Source of the DNA: Celeribacter indicus
Lineage (GTDB): Bacteria; Pseudomonadota; Alphaproteobacteria; Rhodobacterales; Rhodobacteraceae
DNA length: 64,000 bases
Assembly (NCBI RefSeq): GCF_000819565.1
Contig: NZ_CP004393.1
Location: forward strand, 723,001-787,000
Direction of reading: 5' to 3'
Of the stretch, positions 27,301 through 34,520 are shown piece after piece. Position 1 is the first letter of the stretch. Each line of letters begins with the position of its first letter. Both the position numbers and the translations under genes were made by a program. The notes beneath the pieces were generated by a model that was not told where the DNA came from, searched no databases, and saw nothing but the letters and a program-made list of their open reading frames with translations.

Positions 27301-27873
27301 ATGAAGAAACTTTCTCTCCTCCTCGCCCTCACCGCCGCGAGCCCGGCGCTCGCCGCGAGTTCGAACCCCTTCGCGGGCGAGTTCTGGACGCTCACGAACA
27401 CGAATCTCATCGTCCTGCTCGGCTTCATCGTCTTCATCCTGCTTCTCGTGTGGAAGAAGGTTCCCGCGCTGCTCGGCCGGATGCTCGACGAGCGGGCCGC
27501 CGGAATCCGGCGCGATCTCGAGGAGGCGCGCGCGCTGCGCGAGGAGGCCCAGTCGATTCTCGCCTCCTACGAGCGCAAGCAGCGCGAGGTGCAGGACCAG
27601 GCTGATGCCATCGTCGCCCAGGCGAAGAAGGATGCCGAGGCCGCGGCCGAAAAGGCGCGGGGGGATCTGAAGACCTCGATCGCGCGCCGCCTGGCCGCCG
27701 CGGAGGAACAGATCGCCGCCGCCGAGGCCGCCGCCGTGCGCGAAGTGCGCGACACGGCGATCACGGTCGCGACCGCCGCCGCGGCCGATGTCATCGCGAA
27801 GAAGATGACCGCGGAAGACGCGAGCACCCTCATCGACGCCTCCATCGCGGAAGTGGGCGAAAAGCTTCACTGA
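27301..27873 (+). CDS. atpF: ATP synthase F0 subunit b
   Basis: A 190-residue protein. It begins with a signal-peptide-like segment (MKKLSLLLALTAASPALAAS), as in many alphaproteobacterial b subunits, then a membrane helix (TNLIVLLGFIVFILLLVW) and an Ala/Glu-rich coiled coil. It starts 4 bp after b' and is followed by a strong terminator. The F1 genes are not in this window. Confidence 0.92.
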   Translation: MKKLSLLLALTAASPALAASSNPFAGEFWTLTNTNLIVLLGFIVFILLLVWKKVPALLGRMLDERAAGIRRDLEEARALREEAQSILASYERKQREVQDQADAIVAQAKKDAEAAAEKARGDLKTSIARRLAAAEEQIAAAEAAAVREVRDTAITVATAAAADVIAKKMTAEDASTLIDASIAEVGEKLH

Positions 27874-27909
27874 TCGGTCTCCTGACCGGACCGATCGGCC
27901 CCGATTGCG

Positions 27910-27936
27910 AAAGCCCCGCCGGCTCGGCGGGGCTTT
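27910..27936. terminator. Terminator of the atp F0 operon
   Basis: AAAGCCCCGCC and GGCGGGGCTTT form an 11-bp stem with a 5-base loop and T tract on the plus strand. It also lies right behind the convergent small membrane gene. Confidence 0.9.
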
Positions 27937-27937
27937 T

Positions 27938-28129
27938 CTATATTGGGAAGGAGAGCATCAGCCGGCCGAAATACAGGCTCAGCGCCAGGAACAGCGCCGC
28001 GAGGAGGGCGAGCGCGCCGAGCTGGAGGCGCGGGAGCGTGGCGGAGCGGGCGAAGAAGAAATATGCCCAGCTCAGCAGCCCCGCGAAAACCGCCGCCATG
28101 AGGGAGAGATAACCGAGACCGAGGATCAT
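27938..28129 (-). CDS. Small two-helix membrane protein, function unknown
   Basis: A 63-residue protein with two hydrophobic segments (LGYLSLMAAVFAGLLSWAYFF and LGALALLAALFLALSLYFG). AGGA lies 8 bases before the ATG. It follows the LuxR-type gene on the same strand by 39 bp. I do not recognise a family. Confidence 0.6.
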   Translation of the reverse strand: MILGLGYLSLMAAVFAGLLSWAYFFFARSATLPRLQLGALALLAALFLALSLYFGRLMLSFPI

Positions 28130-28168
28130 TGCGAATATCCTGAACTGGGATCCGGGGAGGCTGCCGGG

Positions 28169-28423
28169 TCAGCGGGAGCCGGTCTTTCGCGCCTCCGCGC
28201 AGGAGGTGGCGAGCCAGCCCTTCTCGATGGCCAGCGCGAGACAGTGCTCCTTCGTCTTGAGGCCGAGTTTCTGTCTTGTGTTCGAGAGGTAGAGATTGAC
28301 GGCCGAGCCGCTGATCCCCAGCCGGTCCGCGATCTCGCTCAGCCGGTATCCCTGCGCCATCAGGCACAGGATCTGCGCCTGTCGTGGCGAAAGCGGGTTC
28401 AGCGTGTCGTCGAAAGACTTCAT
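28169..28423 (-). CDS. LuxR-type HTH protein without a sensor domain
   Basis: An 84-residue protein that is nearly all GerE/LuxR HTH: LSPRQAQILCLMAQGYRLSEIADRLGISGSAVNLYLSNTRQKLG in two pieces, residues 12-57. No receiver or autoinducer domain is present. The upstream frame is closed by a stop (28454-28456) before the IS630 element, so the gene was not cut by that insertion, but the element lies 63 bp upstream and may have altered its promoter. Start ATG 28423; a TTG precedes it. Confidence 0.75.
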   Translation of the reverse strand: MKSFDDTLNPLSPRQAQILCLMAQGYRLSEIADRLGISGSAVNLYLSNTRQKLGLKTKEHCLALAIEKGWLATSCAEARKTGSR

Positions 28424-28485
28424 CAAACCAGTCCCGGTGGAAATCAGGTTAGCTCAAGGGGGCGTTTCAAACCGTTATCCAAGGC

Positions 28486-28509
28486 TAAAGCGTTTCGGCT
28501 TTAACCTGA
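28486..28509. repeat. Left terminal inverted repeat of the IS630 element, with TA
   Basis: Begins at the duplicated target TA. The first 16 bases, TAAAGCGTTTCGGCTT, match the right end exactly; of the next 8 bases, 6 match. Confidence 0.9.
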
Positions 28510-29540
28510 GACATATCCGGCAGCCTTGAAGTAGTTCCAGCACTCTGTTGGGTCGTAGAGCTCGCAGATTGCGCCGATGGCGTCGAAGACTTCGGTGAAG
28601 GTTCTGGCGCCGATCTTTCGAAGGTGAGCTTTCAGTTTGGAGAATGCTTGCTCGATGGGATTGAGATCCGGCGAGTAAGGCGGGAGGTACAGAAACCAGC
28701 AGCCGTGGTCGTGCAAGGCCTGAGCCGCCTCCTTGTTCCGATGGGTCGCCAGATTGTCCAGGATGACAACGGTGCCGGGGGCGATCTCCGGGACAAGCAC
28801 TTCTCGGATGTAGACGGCAAAGGCGGGGCCATCCATGGCACCCTTGATGACCCATGGTGCGATCAAAGCATCCGAGGCCAGCCCGGCGATCAGCGTTTGG
28901 GTTCCCCAACTGCCAAACGGTGCATCCATGGTCAGGCGATGACCCCGCTTGGCCCGGCCACGCAGACGGGTCAGGTTGGTCTTCACTGCCGTTTCATCAA
29001 TAAAGACAACGCGTTCGGGAAAGGCCGCAATGGCAGGCAGCCGATGCTTGAACCACTCAGTCCGCTGCTGTCTTACCTTGGCGCGACCGCGCTCGGTGGC
29101 GACCAGCGACTTTTTTTGTATGTGAAACCGAGCCGGGACAGCAGGTTGGCGATGGAGGAATGATGCACCCGCACGCCTGCCGCGGCCGCCAGCGCGTCGC
29201 GCAACTCAAAGAGCGTGATGTCGGGGTCTTGCGCGACCAGTTCCTTCAGGAAAGCCTGATGCGCTGCCAGCTTTCCCCGACCACGTGGCGGGCCTTGCGG
29301 TGCGGGCTCCGCATGGCCCTTGGTCCGAACCTGACGCGCCCACCGCGCGCCTGTCGCCGCAGACACTTTCAGGCGCAACGCCGCCGCCCGCCCGCTTAAC
29401 CCTTCCTCAATATACTCCTGAAACCGCGCCCGAAGCGCATTCGGCAAAGGTGCTGACATGATCCATCCTCCCAAACAGGATGAATCACATCAGCCACCTC
29501 AAGGAAACCCCCGCCGATTCAAGTTCAAGCCGAAACGCTT
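28488..29540 (-). mobile_element. IS630-family insertion sequence, complete
   Basis: A 1053-bp element bounded by near-perfect terminal inverted repeats and by TA dinucleotides (28486-28487 and 29541-29542), the TA target duplication of IS630/Tc1-mariner elements. It carries one transposase split into two frames. Both ends and all catalytic residues are intact, so it may be active. It sits between the LuxR-type gene and the OmpA-like lipoprotein. Confidence 0.93.
28501..29459 (-). CDS. IS630-family transposase made by -1 frameshifting
   Basis: Two overlapping frames: the N-terminal HTH part runs from ATG 29459 (MSAPLPNALRARF; GGAGG 8 bases upstream) to a stop at 29073, and the catalytic part ends at 28501. 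Seven A on the minus strand (29111-29117) form an A-AAA-AAG slippery site; a -1 shift there joins them into one 319-residue protein. The DDE triad is complete: VFIDETAVKTN, VVILDNLATH and LNPIEQAFSKLK. Cuts and joins the element ends at TA. Confidence 0.88.
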
Positions 29541-29542
29541 TA
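29519..29542. repeat. Right terminal inverted repeat of the IS630 element, with TA
   Basis: Reverse complement begins TAAAGCGTTTCGGCTT, identical to the left end for 16 bases, and ends at the duplicated TA. Confidence 0.9.
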
Positions 29543-29640
29543 AGAAGTCTCGCAGAGGGCAACAATATGGAGATTTCTGCATATTCGCGCGGAGACAGGG
29601 GCGGCGGTGCGCGCGCCGCGCGGCCATGAAGCGGTCATGA

Positions 29641-29669
29641 AAAAGGGCCGGGCATAAGGCCCGGCCCTG
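29641..29669 (-). terminator. Terminator of the OmpA-like lipoprotein gene
   Basis: On the minus strand a 10-bp stem (AGGGCCGGGC / GCCCGGCCCT) with a 5-base loop is followed by TTTTT. Confidence 0.85.
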
Positions 29670-29693
29670 CAAGCATTCCGCATGCCCTGTCGG

Positions 29694-30344
29694 TCAGGTG
29701 ATCGGCGTGATCACGATTTCCACGCGGCGGTTCAGCGCCCGGCCCTCGGTGGTGAGGTTGGAGGCGACGGGGGCGTCCTCGCCGCGGCCGATGGCCTGGA
29801 TGCGGCCCGGCGTCACACCGTTGGCGCGCAGGATCGTCGCCACGGATTCCGCGCGGCGGGTCGACAGGTTCTGGTTGTAGGTGGCCGAGCCGGTGTTGTC
29901 GGTATGGCCGACGATCCGGATCGTCGTGTTCGGATAGTCCTGAAGGTTGTAGGCCAGGGCGCGCAGGTCTTCCTGAAGCGAGGGCACCACCACGGCGCTG
30001 TCGATGGCAAAGAGGATGTCCTGCGGCATCGTCACGATGAGCTGCGAGCCGGTGTTGACGATCTGCACCTGATTGTTGCCGAGATCCTGACGCAGGTCCT
30101 GCGCCTGGCGTTCGAGCTGCTGGCCGATCGCGCCGCCGACCGCGCCGCCGATCACCGCGCCGACGGCGGTCTTCGCCAGACGGTCGTCGTCGGAAGACAG
30201 GCCCGCCGCGAGCCCGCCCAGCGCCGCGCCGATGGCCGCGCCCTGCGTGGTCTTGCTGTTCGGGTCGTAGGTGTACCCCTGGGTACAGGCCGACAGGCCC
30301 ATCGCCGCCAGAAGGGGGGCGACGACGAAAATCCGGGTCTTCAT
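29694..30344 (-). CDS. OmpA-family lipoprotein with glycine-zipper segment
   Basis: A 216-residue lipoprotein: signal peptide with lipobox MGLSAC (Cys20), then glycine-zipper repeats (GAAIGAALGGLAAGL and AVGAVIGGAVGGAIGQQL), then an OmpA peptidoglycan-binding domain (VGHTDNTGSATYN, LSTRRAESVATIL, GRGEDAPVASN, LNRRVEI). It resembles YiaD/Pal-like outer membrane lipoproteins that anchor to peptidoglycan. Its own terminator follows it. Confidence 0.88.
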   Translation of the reverse strand: MKTRIFVVAPLLAAMGLSACTQGYTYDPNSKTTQGAAIGAALGGLAAGLSSDDDRLAKTAVGAVIGGAVGGAIGQQLERQAQDLRQDLGNNQVQIVNTGSQLIVTMPQDILFAIDSAVVVPSLQEDLRALAYNLQDYPNTTIRIVGHTDNTGSATYNQNLSTRRAESVATILRANGVTPGRIQAIGRGEDAPVASNLTTEGRALNRRVEIVITPIT

Positions 30345-30425
30345 ATGCTCTGCCTCTTATTCAAGACTGGTTTCGCGGCGATTTTATCGTTCTCCGCGGG
30401 TTCAAACACCCGTGATTTTGACAGT

Positions 30426-31301
30426 TCACGAAAATGTGGCGGGTTTCTGCTCAGCCGCGGCGGGGAGGTTGCGCGCGCCTTCACGGGCGAGCAGCGCGCG
30501 TTTCACCCCAAGGCCCCAGTGATAGCCGCCGAGCCCGCCGGTCTTGCGCAGCACCCGGTGGCAGGGGATCAGCCAGGCCACCGGGTTGCGCCCGACCGCG
30601 GTGCCGACCGCCCGCACAGCCTTCGGCGTGCCGATCGCCCCGGCGATGTCGGAATAGGTGGCGACCTCTCCCGGCGGGATCGACAGGAGCGCCTCCCAGA
30701 CCTTGATCTGGAAGGGACCGCCCATGAGGTGCAGGTCGACCGTCTGGCCGGCGAGCGCGGCCTCGACGAAGGGCGCGACCCTGTCCGGCGCCTCTACCTG
30801 GCGGGCTTCCGGCCAGCGGGCGGAGAGATCCGCGATCACCGCGTCGGGCGTCATTTCCGCGGTGAAGCCGAGCGCGCAGAGCCCGCGCTCCGTCGCCATC
30901 GCGATGGCCTCGCCAAAGGGGGTGTCGACCCGACCGCGGAAGATCGTGAGCCCCGCGCCCCTGCGGGCATAGTCGCCCGGCGTCATCGCCTCCCAGCGCA
31001 GGAACAGGTCGTGGAGCCGGCCGGTGCCCGACAGGCCCGCCGCATCCGCCACCTCCGCGAGCGGGCGGCGGTCGTCGATCAGCGCCTTCGCGTGGCCGAG
31101 CGTCAGATATTGCTGGAACCGCTTCGGCGAGACGCCCGCCCATTGCGAGAACACCTTTTGCAGATGCGGCGCGCTGAGCCCGGTCGCGGCGGCGAGCGTC
31201 CCGAGCGGGAGCGGTTCGCGCGCGCCGTCGATGAGCTCGATCACGCGGCGGACGACGTGGAAATGGTAGCGGTCTTCGGCGGGGCGGGCGGAAAGGGACA
31301 T
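30426..31301 (-). CDS. Ada-like methylated-DNA--protein-cysteine methyltransferase with AraC HTH
   Basis: A 291-residue protein: AraC-type HTH (residues 15-112, LGTLAAATGLSAPHLQKVF) fused to an O6-alkylguanine transferase. The active-site motif is IPCHRV with Cys247; the DNA-binding helix region GTPKAVRAVGTAVGRNP precedes it. It lacks the N-terminal Cys-rich phosphotriester-repair domain of full Ada. It repairs O6-methylguanine by suicide transfer and may also regulate. The start is at 31301; the frame stays open upstream over the Hint gene. Confidence 0.88.
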   Translation of the reverse strand: MSLSARPAEDRYHFHVVRRVIELIDGAREPLPLGTLAAATGLSAPHLQKVFSQWAGVSPKRFQQYLTLGHAKALIDDRRPLAEVADAAGLSGTGRLHDLFLRWEAMTPGDYARRGAGLTIFRGRVDTPFGEAIAMATERGLCALGFTAEMTPDAVIADLSARWPEARQVEAPDRVAPFVEAALAGQTVDLHLMGGPFQIKVWEALLSIPPGEVATYSDIAGAIGTPKAVRAVGTAVGRNPVAWLIPCHRVLRKTGGLGGYHWGLGVKRALLAREGARNLPAAAEQKPATFS

Positions 31302-31420
31302 GACGGGCGGGTCCTGGTGAATGGCTGTGCCCCAATCTATCCCATCCGGCGCGCCCTGCCGACCCGGAACTTGTGCGGAAGCGCCGCCGGGCTGGGACCG
31401 GGGGGCACGGCGCTCCCGTC

Positions 31421-32059
31421 TCAGGCCGCCCTGCGCCGGGTCGCGACCGCCGTCCGGGGGTGCAGGACGCCCGCCTCTCCGGGCCGCAGCACCATCCGCG
31501 CGCATTGTCCCGTGGCGAGGGCGGGACCGAGCGCCGCCGCGATCTCCGCCGCCGCCGCGGGGCCGAACCGGTCCAGCGCCGCCGGGTCGGGCAGCAGGCT
31601 TTCGAGCCAGATCCCCTCCGCCAGAAGGAGTTCGTGCTCCGCCGTCAGGAGGTGGCAGAGGGCATGTCCGGGCGGCAGCGGCATGTCGGCGGCGGGGCCT
31701 GCGCCGGTGGCGATGTCGCGGGCCGGGGCGAGCACCTCCTCCTCCCCGAAATGCAGCGCGACCTGCGGCCCGCGCAGCAACAGGTGGTGACCGGGCGAGA
31801 GGGTGAGGTCGTGCTCCGGCACGCCCGTGCCGAGGCTGCCGGCGGGAATGTGCAGCGGCGGCACGACGCCCGGCCCCGTCGTCGCGCTCCGTCCGGTCCA
31901 CAGCAGCGGACGATATCCGTGGTCGCGGGTGAGCAGCAGGTCGCCGGGCCGCAGCCATTCCGCCGGCTGCGGGCCGAGGCGCGTCTCGACCATCACGGCC
32001 GGTCCGATGCCCGGCAGGCCGGGCGCGGCGTCGCGCTCCATGTCGCTGGTGCTGTTCAC
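31421..32059 (-). CDS. Hint-domain protein lacking the usual nucleophile
   Basis: About 212 residues from GTG 32059 (AGGGAGAGGG just upstream; ATG at 32041 is an alternative). It matches the Hedgehog/intein-type Hint proteins common in Rhodobacterales: PAEWLRPGDLLLTRDHGYRPLLWTGR, then a SPGHHLLLRGPQVALHFGEEEVLAPA stretch (two parts) and CHLLTAEHELLLAEGIWLESL. The Cys (or Ser) that normally opens the domain is replaced in GIGPAVMVETRLG, so self-splicing or cleavage is doubtful. Function unknown. Confidence 0.75.
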   Translation of the reverse strand: MNSTSDMERDAAPGLPGIGPAVMVETRLGPQPAEWLRPGDLLLTRDHGYRPLLWTGRSATTGPGVVPPLHIPAGSLGTGVPEHDLTLSPGHHLLLRGPQVALHFGEEEVLAPARDIATGAGPAADMPLPPGHALCHLLTAEHELLLAEGIWLESLLPDPAALDRFGPAAAAEIAAALGPALATGQCARMVLRPGEAGVLHPRTAVATRRRAA

Positions 32060-32283
32060 GTCCCTCTCCCTGTCCCCGTTACGGTTCCCATTCCTGTCTC
32101 CGCCCCGGCCCGGCGCCATGCGGGGGGGCCGGATCGGGTCTTTCGCGCCCAGTCTGGCAGACGGGTCTGAACAGCCGATTAACCCGCACGGCAAAATGGC
32201 ACCGCCTCGACAAACCCTTTCGAAATCCTGCCCTTGCCGCGCAATGCCTTGCCCGGCGCTTCCCGACAGGGCATTAGAACCAC

Positions 32284-32313
32284 ATGACACGCCAGCATCA
32301 CCGGACGACATGA
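32284..32313 (+). CDS. Possible 9-codon leader peptide of nth
   Basis: ATG at 32284 encodes MTRQHHRTT and stops at TGA 32311-32313, which overlaps the nth start codon (ATGA). The first codons copy those of nth because a 15-base segment (ACATGACACGCCAGC) occurs twice, 26 bp apart. It may be a coupling leader or just the remnant of a duplicated start. Confidence 0.25.
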   Translation: MTRQHHRTT

Positions 32314-32957
32314 CACGCCAGCTCGACTATCAGACCATCCACGAGATCTTTGCCCGCTTCCGCGCCGCCGAGCCGGAGCCGAAAGGAGAGCTCGAGCATG
32401 TCAACGCCTATACGCTGCTCGTCGCCGTCGCCCTGTCGGCGCAAGCCACCGACAAGGGGGTGAACAAGGCGACGCGGGCGCTGTTCGGGATCGCGGACAC
32501 GCCCGAGAAGATGCTCGCGCTCGGCGAGGAGGGGCTGATCGAGCATATCAAGACCATCGGCCTCTACCGCAACAAGGCGAAGAACGTGATGAAGATGAGC
32601 CGCATCCTCGTCGACGACTACGGCGGCGAGGTGCCCTCCTCGCGCGCGGCGCTCGAAAGCCTGCCGGGCGTGGGGCGCAAGACGGCGAATGTGGTGCTCA
32701 ACATGTGGTTCCACCATCCCGCGCAGGCCGTGGACACGCATATCTTCCGCTTCGGCAACCGGTCCGGTGTGGCCGTGGGCAAGGATGTCGCCGCAGTCGA
32801 GCGCGCGATCGAGGATCATGTCCCGGCGGAATTCCAGCAACACGCGCACCATTGGATGATCCTGCACGGGCGCTATGTCTGTACGGCACGGAAGCCGAAA
32901 TGCGCAGCCTGTCTCATCCGCGATCTCTGTGCTTTCGAGGAGAAGAATCTTGACTAA
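32310..32957 (+). CDS. nth: Endonuclease III
   Basis: A 215-residue DNA glycosylase/AP lyase for oxidised pyrimidines. The HhH motif is LESLPGVGRKTANVVLN with the catalytic Lys, followed by VDTHIFRFGNR with the catalytic Asp. The [4Fe-4S] cluster motif Cys-x6-Cys-x2-Cys-x5-Cys is complete at the C-terminus (CTARKPKCAACLIRDLC). The last 8 bp overlap the start of the downstream kinase. Confidence 0.95.
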   Translation: MTRQLDYQTIHEIFARFRAAEPEPKGELEHVNAYTLLVAVALSAQATDKGVNKATRALFGIADTPEKMLALGEEGLIEHIKTIGLYRNKAKNVMKMSRILVDDYGGEVPSSRAALESLPGVGRKTANVVLNMWFHHPAQAVDTHIFRFGNRSGVAVGKDVAAVERAIEDHVPAEFQQHAHHWMILHGRYVCTARKPKCAACLIRDLCAFEEKNLD

Positions 32958-33936
32958 AACCTATCAGGTCGTCGGCATCGGCAATGCCATCGTTGACGTG
33001 ATCACGCAGGCCGATGACAGTTTCCTCGACCTCATGGGGATCGAAAAGGGCATCATGCAGCTCGTCGAACGCAACCGGGGCGAGATGCTCTATGGCGCGA
33101 TGACCAACCGGGTGCAGGCGCCGGGCGGTTCGGTCGCGAACACGCTCGCGGGTCTCGGCGGGCTGGGACTCCGGACCGGGTTCATCGGGCGGGTGCATGA
33201 CGACGCGCTCGGCCGGTTCTACGCGGCGGAGATGGAGGCGGACGGCACCGCCTTCGTCAACGCGCCGGTGCCGGGCGGGGAGCTTCCGACCTCGCGCTCG
33301 ATGATCTTCGTCTCTCCCGACGGCGAACGCTCGATGAACACCTACCTCGGCATTTCCTCGGAAATCTCCTCGCTGGACGTCGCTCCCGACGTGGCCGCCG
33401 ATACGGAGATCATGTTCCTGGAGGGCTATCTTTATGACAAGCCGAAGGGCAAGGAGGCCTTCGACCGCGCCGCGCAACTGACGCACGGGGCGGGGGGGAA
33501 GGTCGGAATTTCGCTGTCCGATCCGTTCTGCGTCGACCGCCATCGCGCGGACTTCCGCAAGTTCGTGAGGGAAATGGATTTCGTGATCGGCAACGAACAC
33601 GAGTGGGAAAGCCTCTATGAGGCCGATCTTTCCGTGGCGCTGGAAACCGCCGCGGCGGAATGCGGCCTCGTGGTCTGCACCCGCTCGGGCGCCGATGTCG
33701 TGCTGGTGCGCGGCGCGGAGGAGGCCGTGGTGCCGGTCCACCGCGTGACCCCGGTCGATTCCACCGGCGCCGGCGACCAGTTCGCGGCGGGGTTCCTCTA
33801 TGGCTATGCCACCGGCCAGCCGCTCGCGGTCTGCGGGCGGATGGGCTGCATCGCAGCGGCCGAGGTGATCTCCCATATCGGGCCGCGTCCCGAGTCGGAT
33901 CTCAGACACCTGTTCCGCAAAGAAGGCCTGATCTGA
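32950..33936 (+). CDS. PfkB-family kinase, adenosine kinase-like
   Basis: A 328-residue ribokinase-fold protein beginning at TTG 32950 with GAGGAG 9 bases upstream. Signatures: VVGIGNAIVDVI, QAPGGSVANTLAGLGGLG near residue 56 and DSTGAGDQFAAGFLYGYATG near residue 275 with the catalytic Asp. Closest in layout to adenosine/ribokinase-type sugar kinases of alphaproteobacteria. Overlap with nth suggests translational coupling. Substrate inferred as adenosine or a related nucleoside. Confidence 0.85.
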   Translation: MTKTYQVVGIGNAIVDVITQADDSFLDLMGIEKGIMQLVERNRGEMLYGAMTNRVQAPGGSVANTLAGLGGLGLRTGFIGRVHDDALGRFYAAEMEADGTAFVNAPVPGGELPTSRSMIFVSPDGERSMNTYLGISSEISSLDVAPDVAADTEIMFLEGYLYDKPKGKEAFDRAAQLTHGAGGKVGISLSDPFCVDRHRADFRKFVREMDFVIGNEHEWESLYEADLSVALETAAAECGLVVCTRSGADVVLVRGAEEAVVPVHRVTPVDSTGAGDQFAAGFLYGYATGQPLAVCGRMGCIAAAEVISHIGPRPESDLRHLFRKEGLI

Positions 33937-33965
33937 CGTGACCTCATCTGCAAAGGGAGATTGAC

Positions 33966-34481
33966 ATGGGCAGTAGCGTGATCGTCGCGTTGTTCCTCGC
34001 CAGCATCGCGCATGAAGGATGGCAGGCCTGCCACAGTCCCGGCGGATGCTTCGGACGGGTGGAGGAAACGCCGGTCTATTCCTTCGCCGCGGGGCCGATG
34101 CGCTTCGAAGAGGAATTCGACTATGGCGAGGTCTACCTCCGCTATGGGTTCGACCGGCGCTATGGGCCGTTCCAGCCGATCGTCGGCCTCTCCTATGCCG
34201 ATACGGGGAATTTCTGGGCCGGGTTCGGCGGCGCCTGGAACCTCTTCGATCTCGACGGCTTCTATGGCGAATTGTCCGTGATGGCCGGGCTCTACGACAA
34301 CAGCGGCGATGCCGATCTCGGCAGCGCGCTCGAATTCCGCTCCGGGCTGGAACTCGGCTACGAATGGGACAACGGCGTGCGGCTCGGCCTGAGCGTCGAT
34401 CACCGCTCGAACGCCAATACCGCGAGCGACAATCCAGGCATGGAGACGGTGCTGCTCCGGGTGAGCGTGCCGGTGCGCTGA
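33966..34481 (+). CDS. PagL-like lipid A 3-O-deacylase (acyloxyacyl hydrolase family)
   Basis: A 171-residue outer-membrane beta-barrel-like protein with many alternating aromatic strands. The C-terminus carries the PagL catalytic triad with exact spacing: His146-x-Ser148 (DHRSNAN) and Glu160 (NPGMETV). PagL removes a 3-O-linked acyl chain from lipid A. The N-terminal hydrophobic segment is short but signal-like. It lies 29 bp after the kinase, on the same strand. Confidence 0.78.
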   Translation: MGSSVIVALFLASIAHEGWQACHSPGGCFGRVEETPVYSFAAGPMRFEEEFDYGEVYLRYGFDRRYGPFQPIVGLSYADTGNFWAGFGGAWNLFDLDGFYGELSVMAGLYDNSGDADLGSALEFRSGLELGYEWDNGVRLGLSVDHRSNANTASDNPGMETVLLRVSVPVR

Positions 34482-34520
34482 GGCGCGGGGGACCGGCTGG
34501 CCGGCCCCCGTCGCGCGTGC

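Noticed and set aside
28169-28487. LuxR-type gene truncated by the IS630 insertion
   Set aside because: The frame upstream of its start already stops at 28454-28456 on the native side, before the element.
29682-31790. 702-codon plus-strand frame opposite the lipoprotein, Ada-like and Hint genes
   Set aside because: Shadow frame with no domain; it spans three genes and their gaps.
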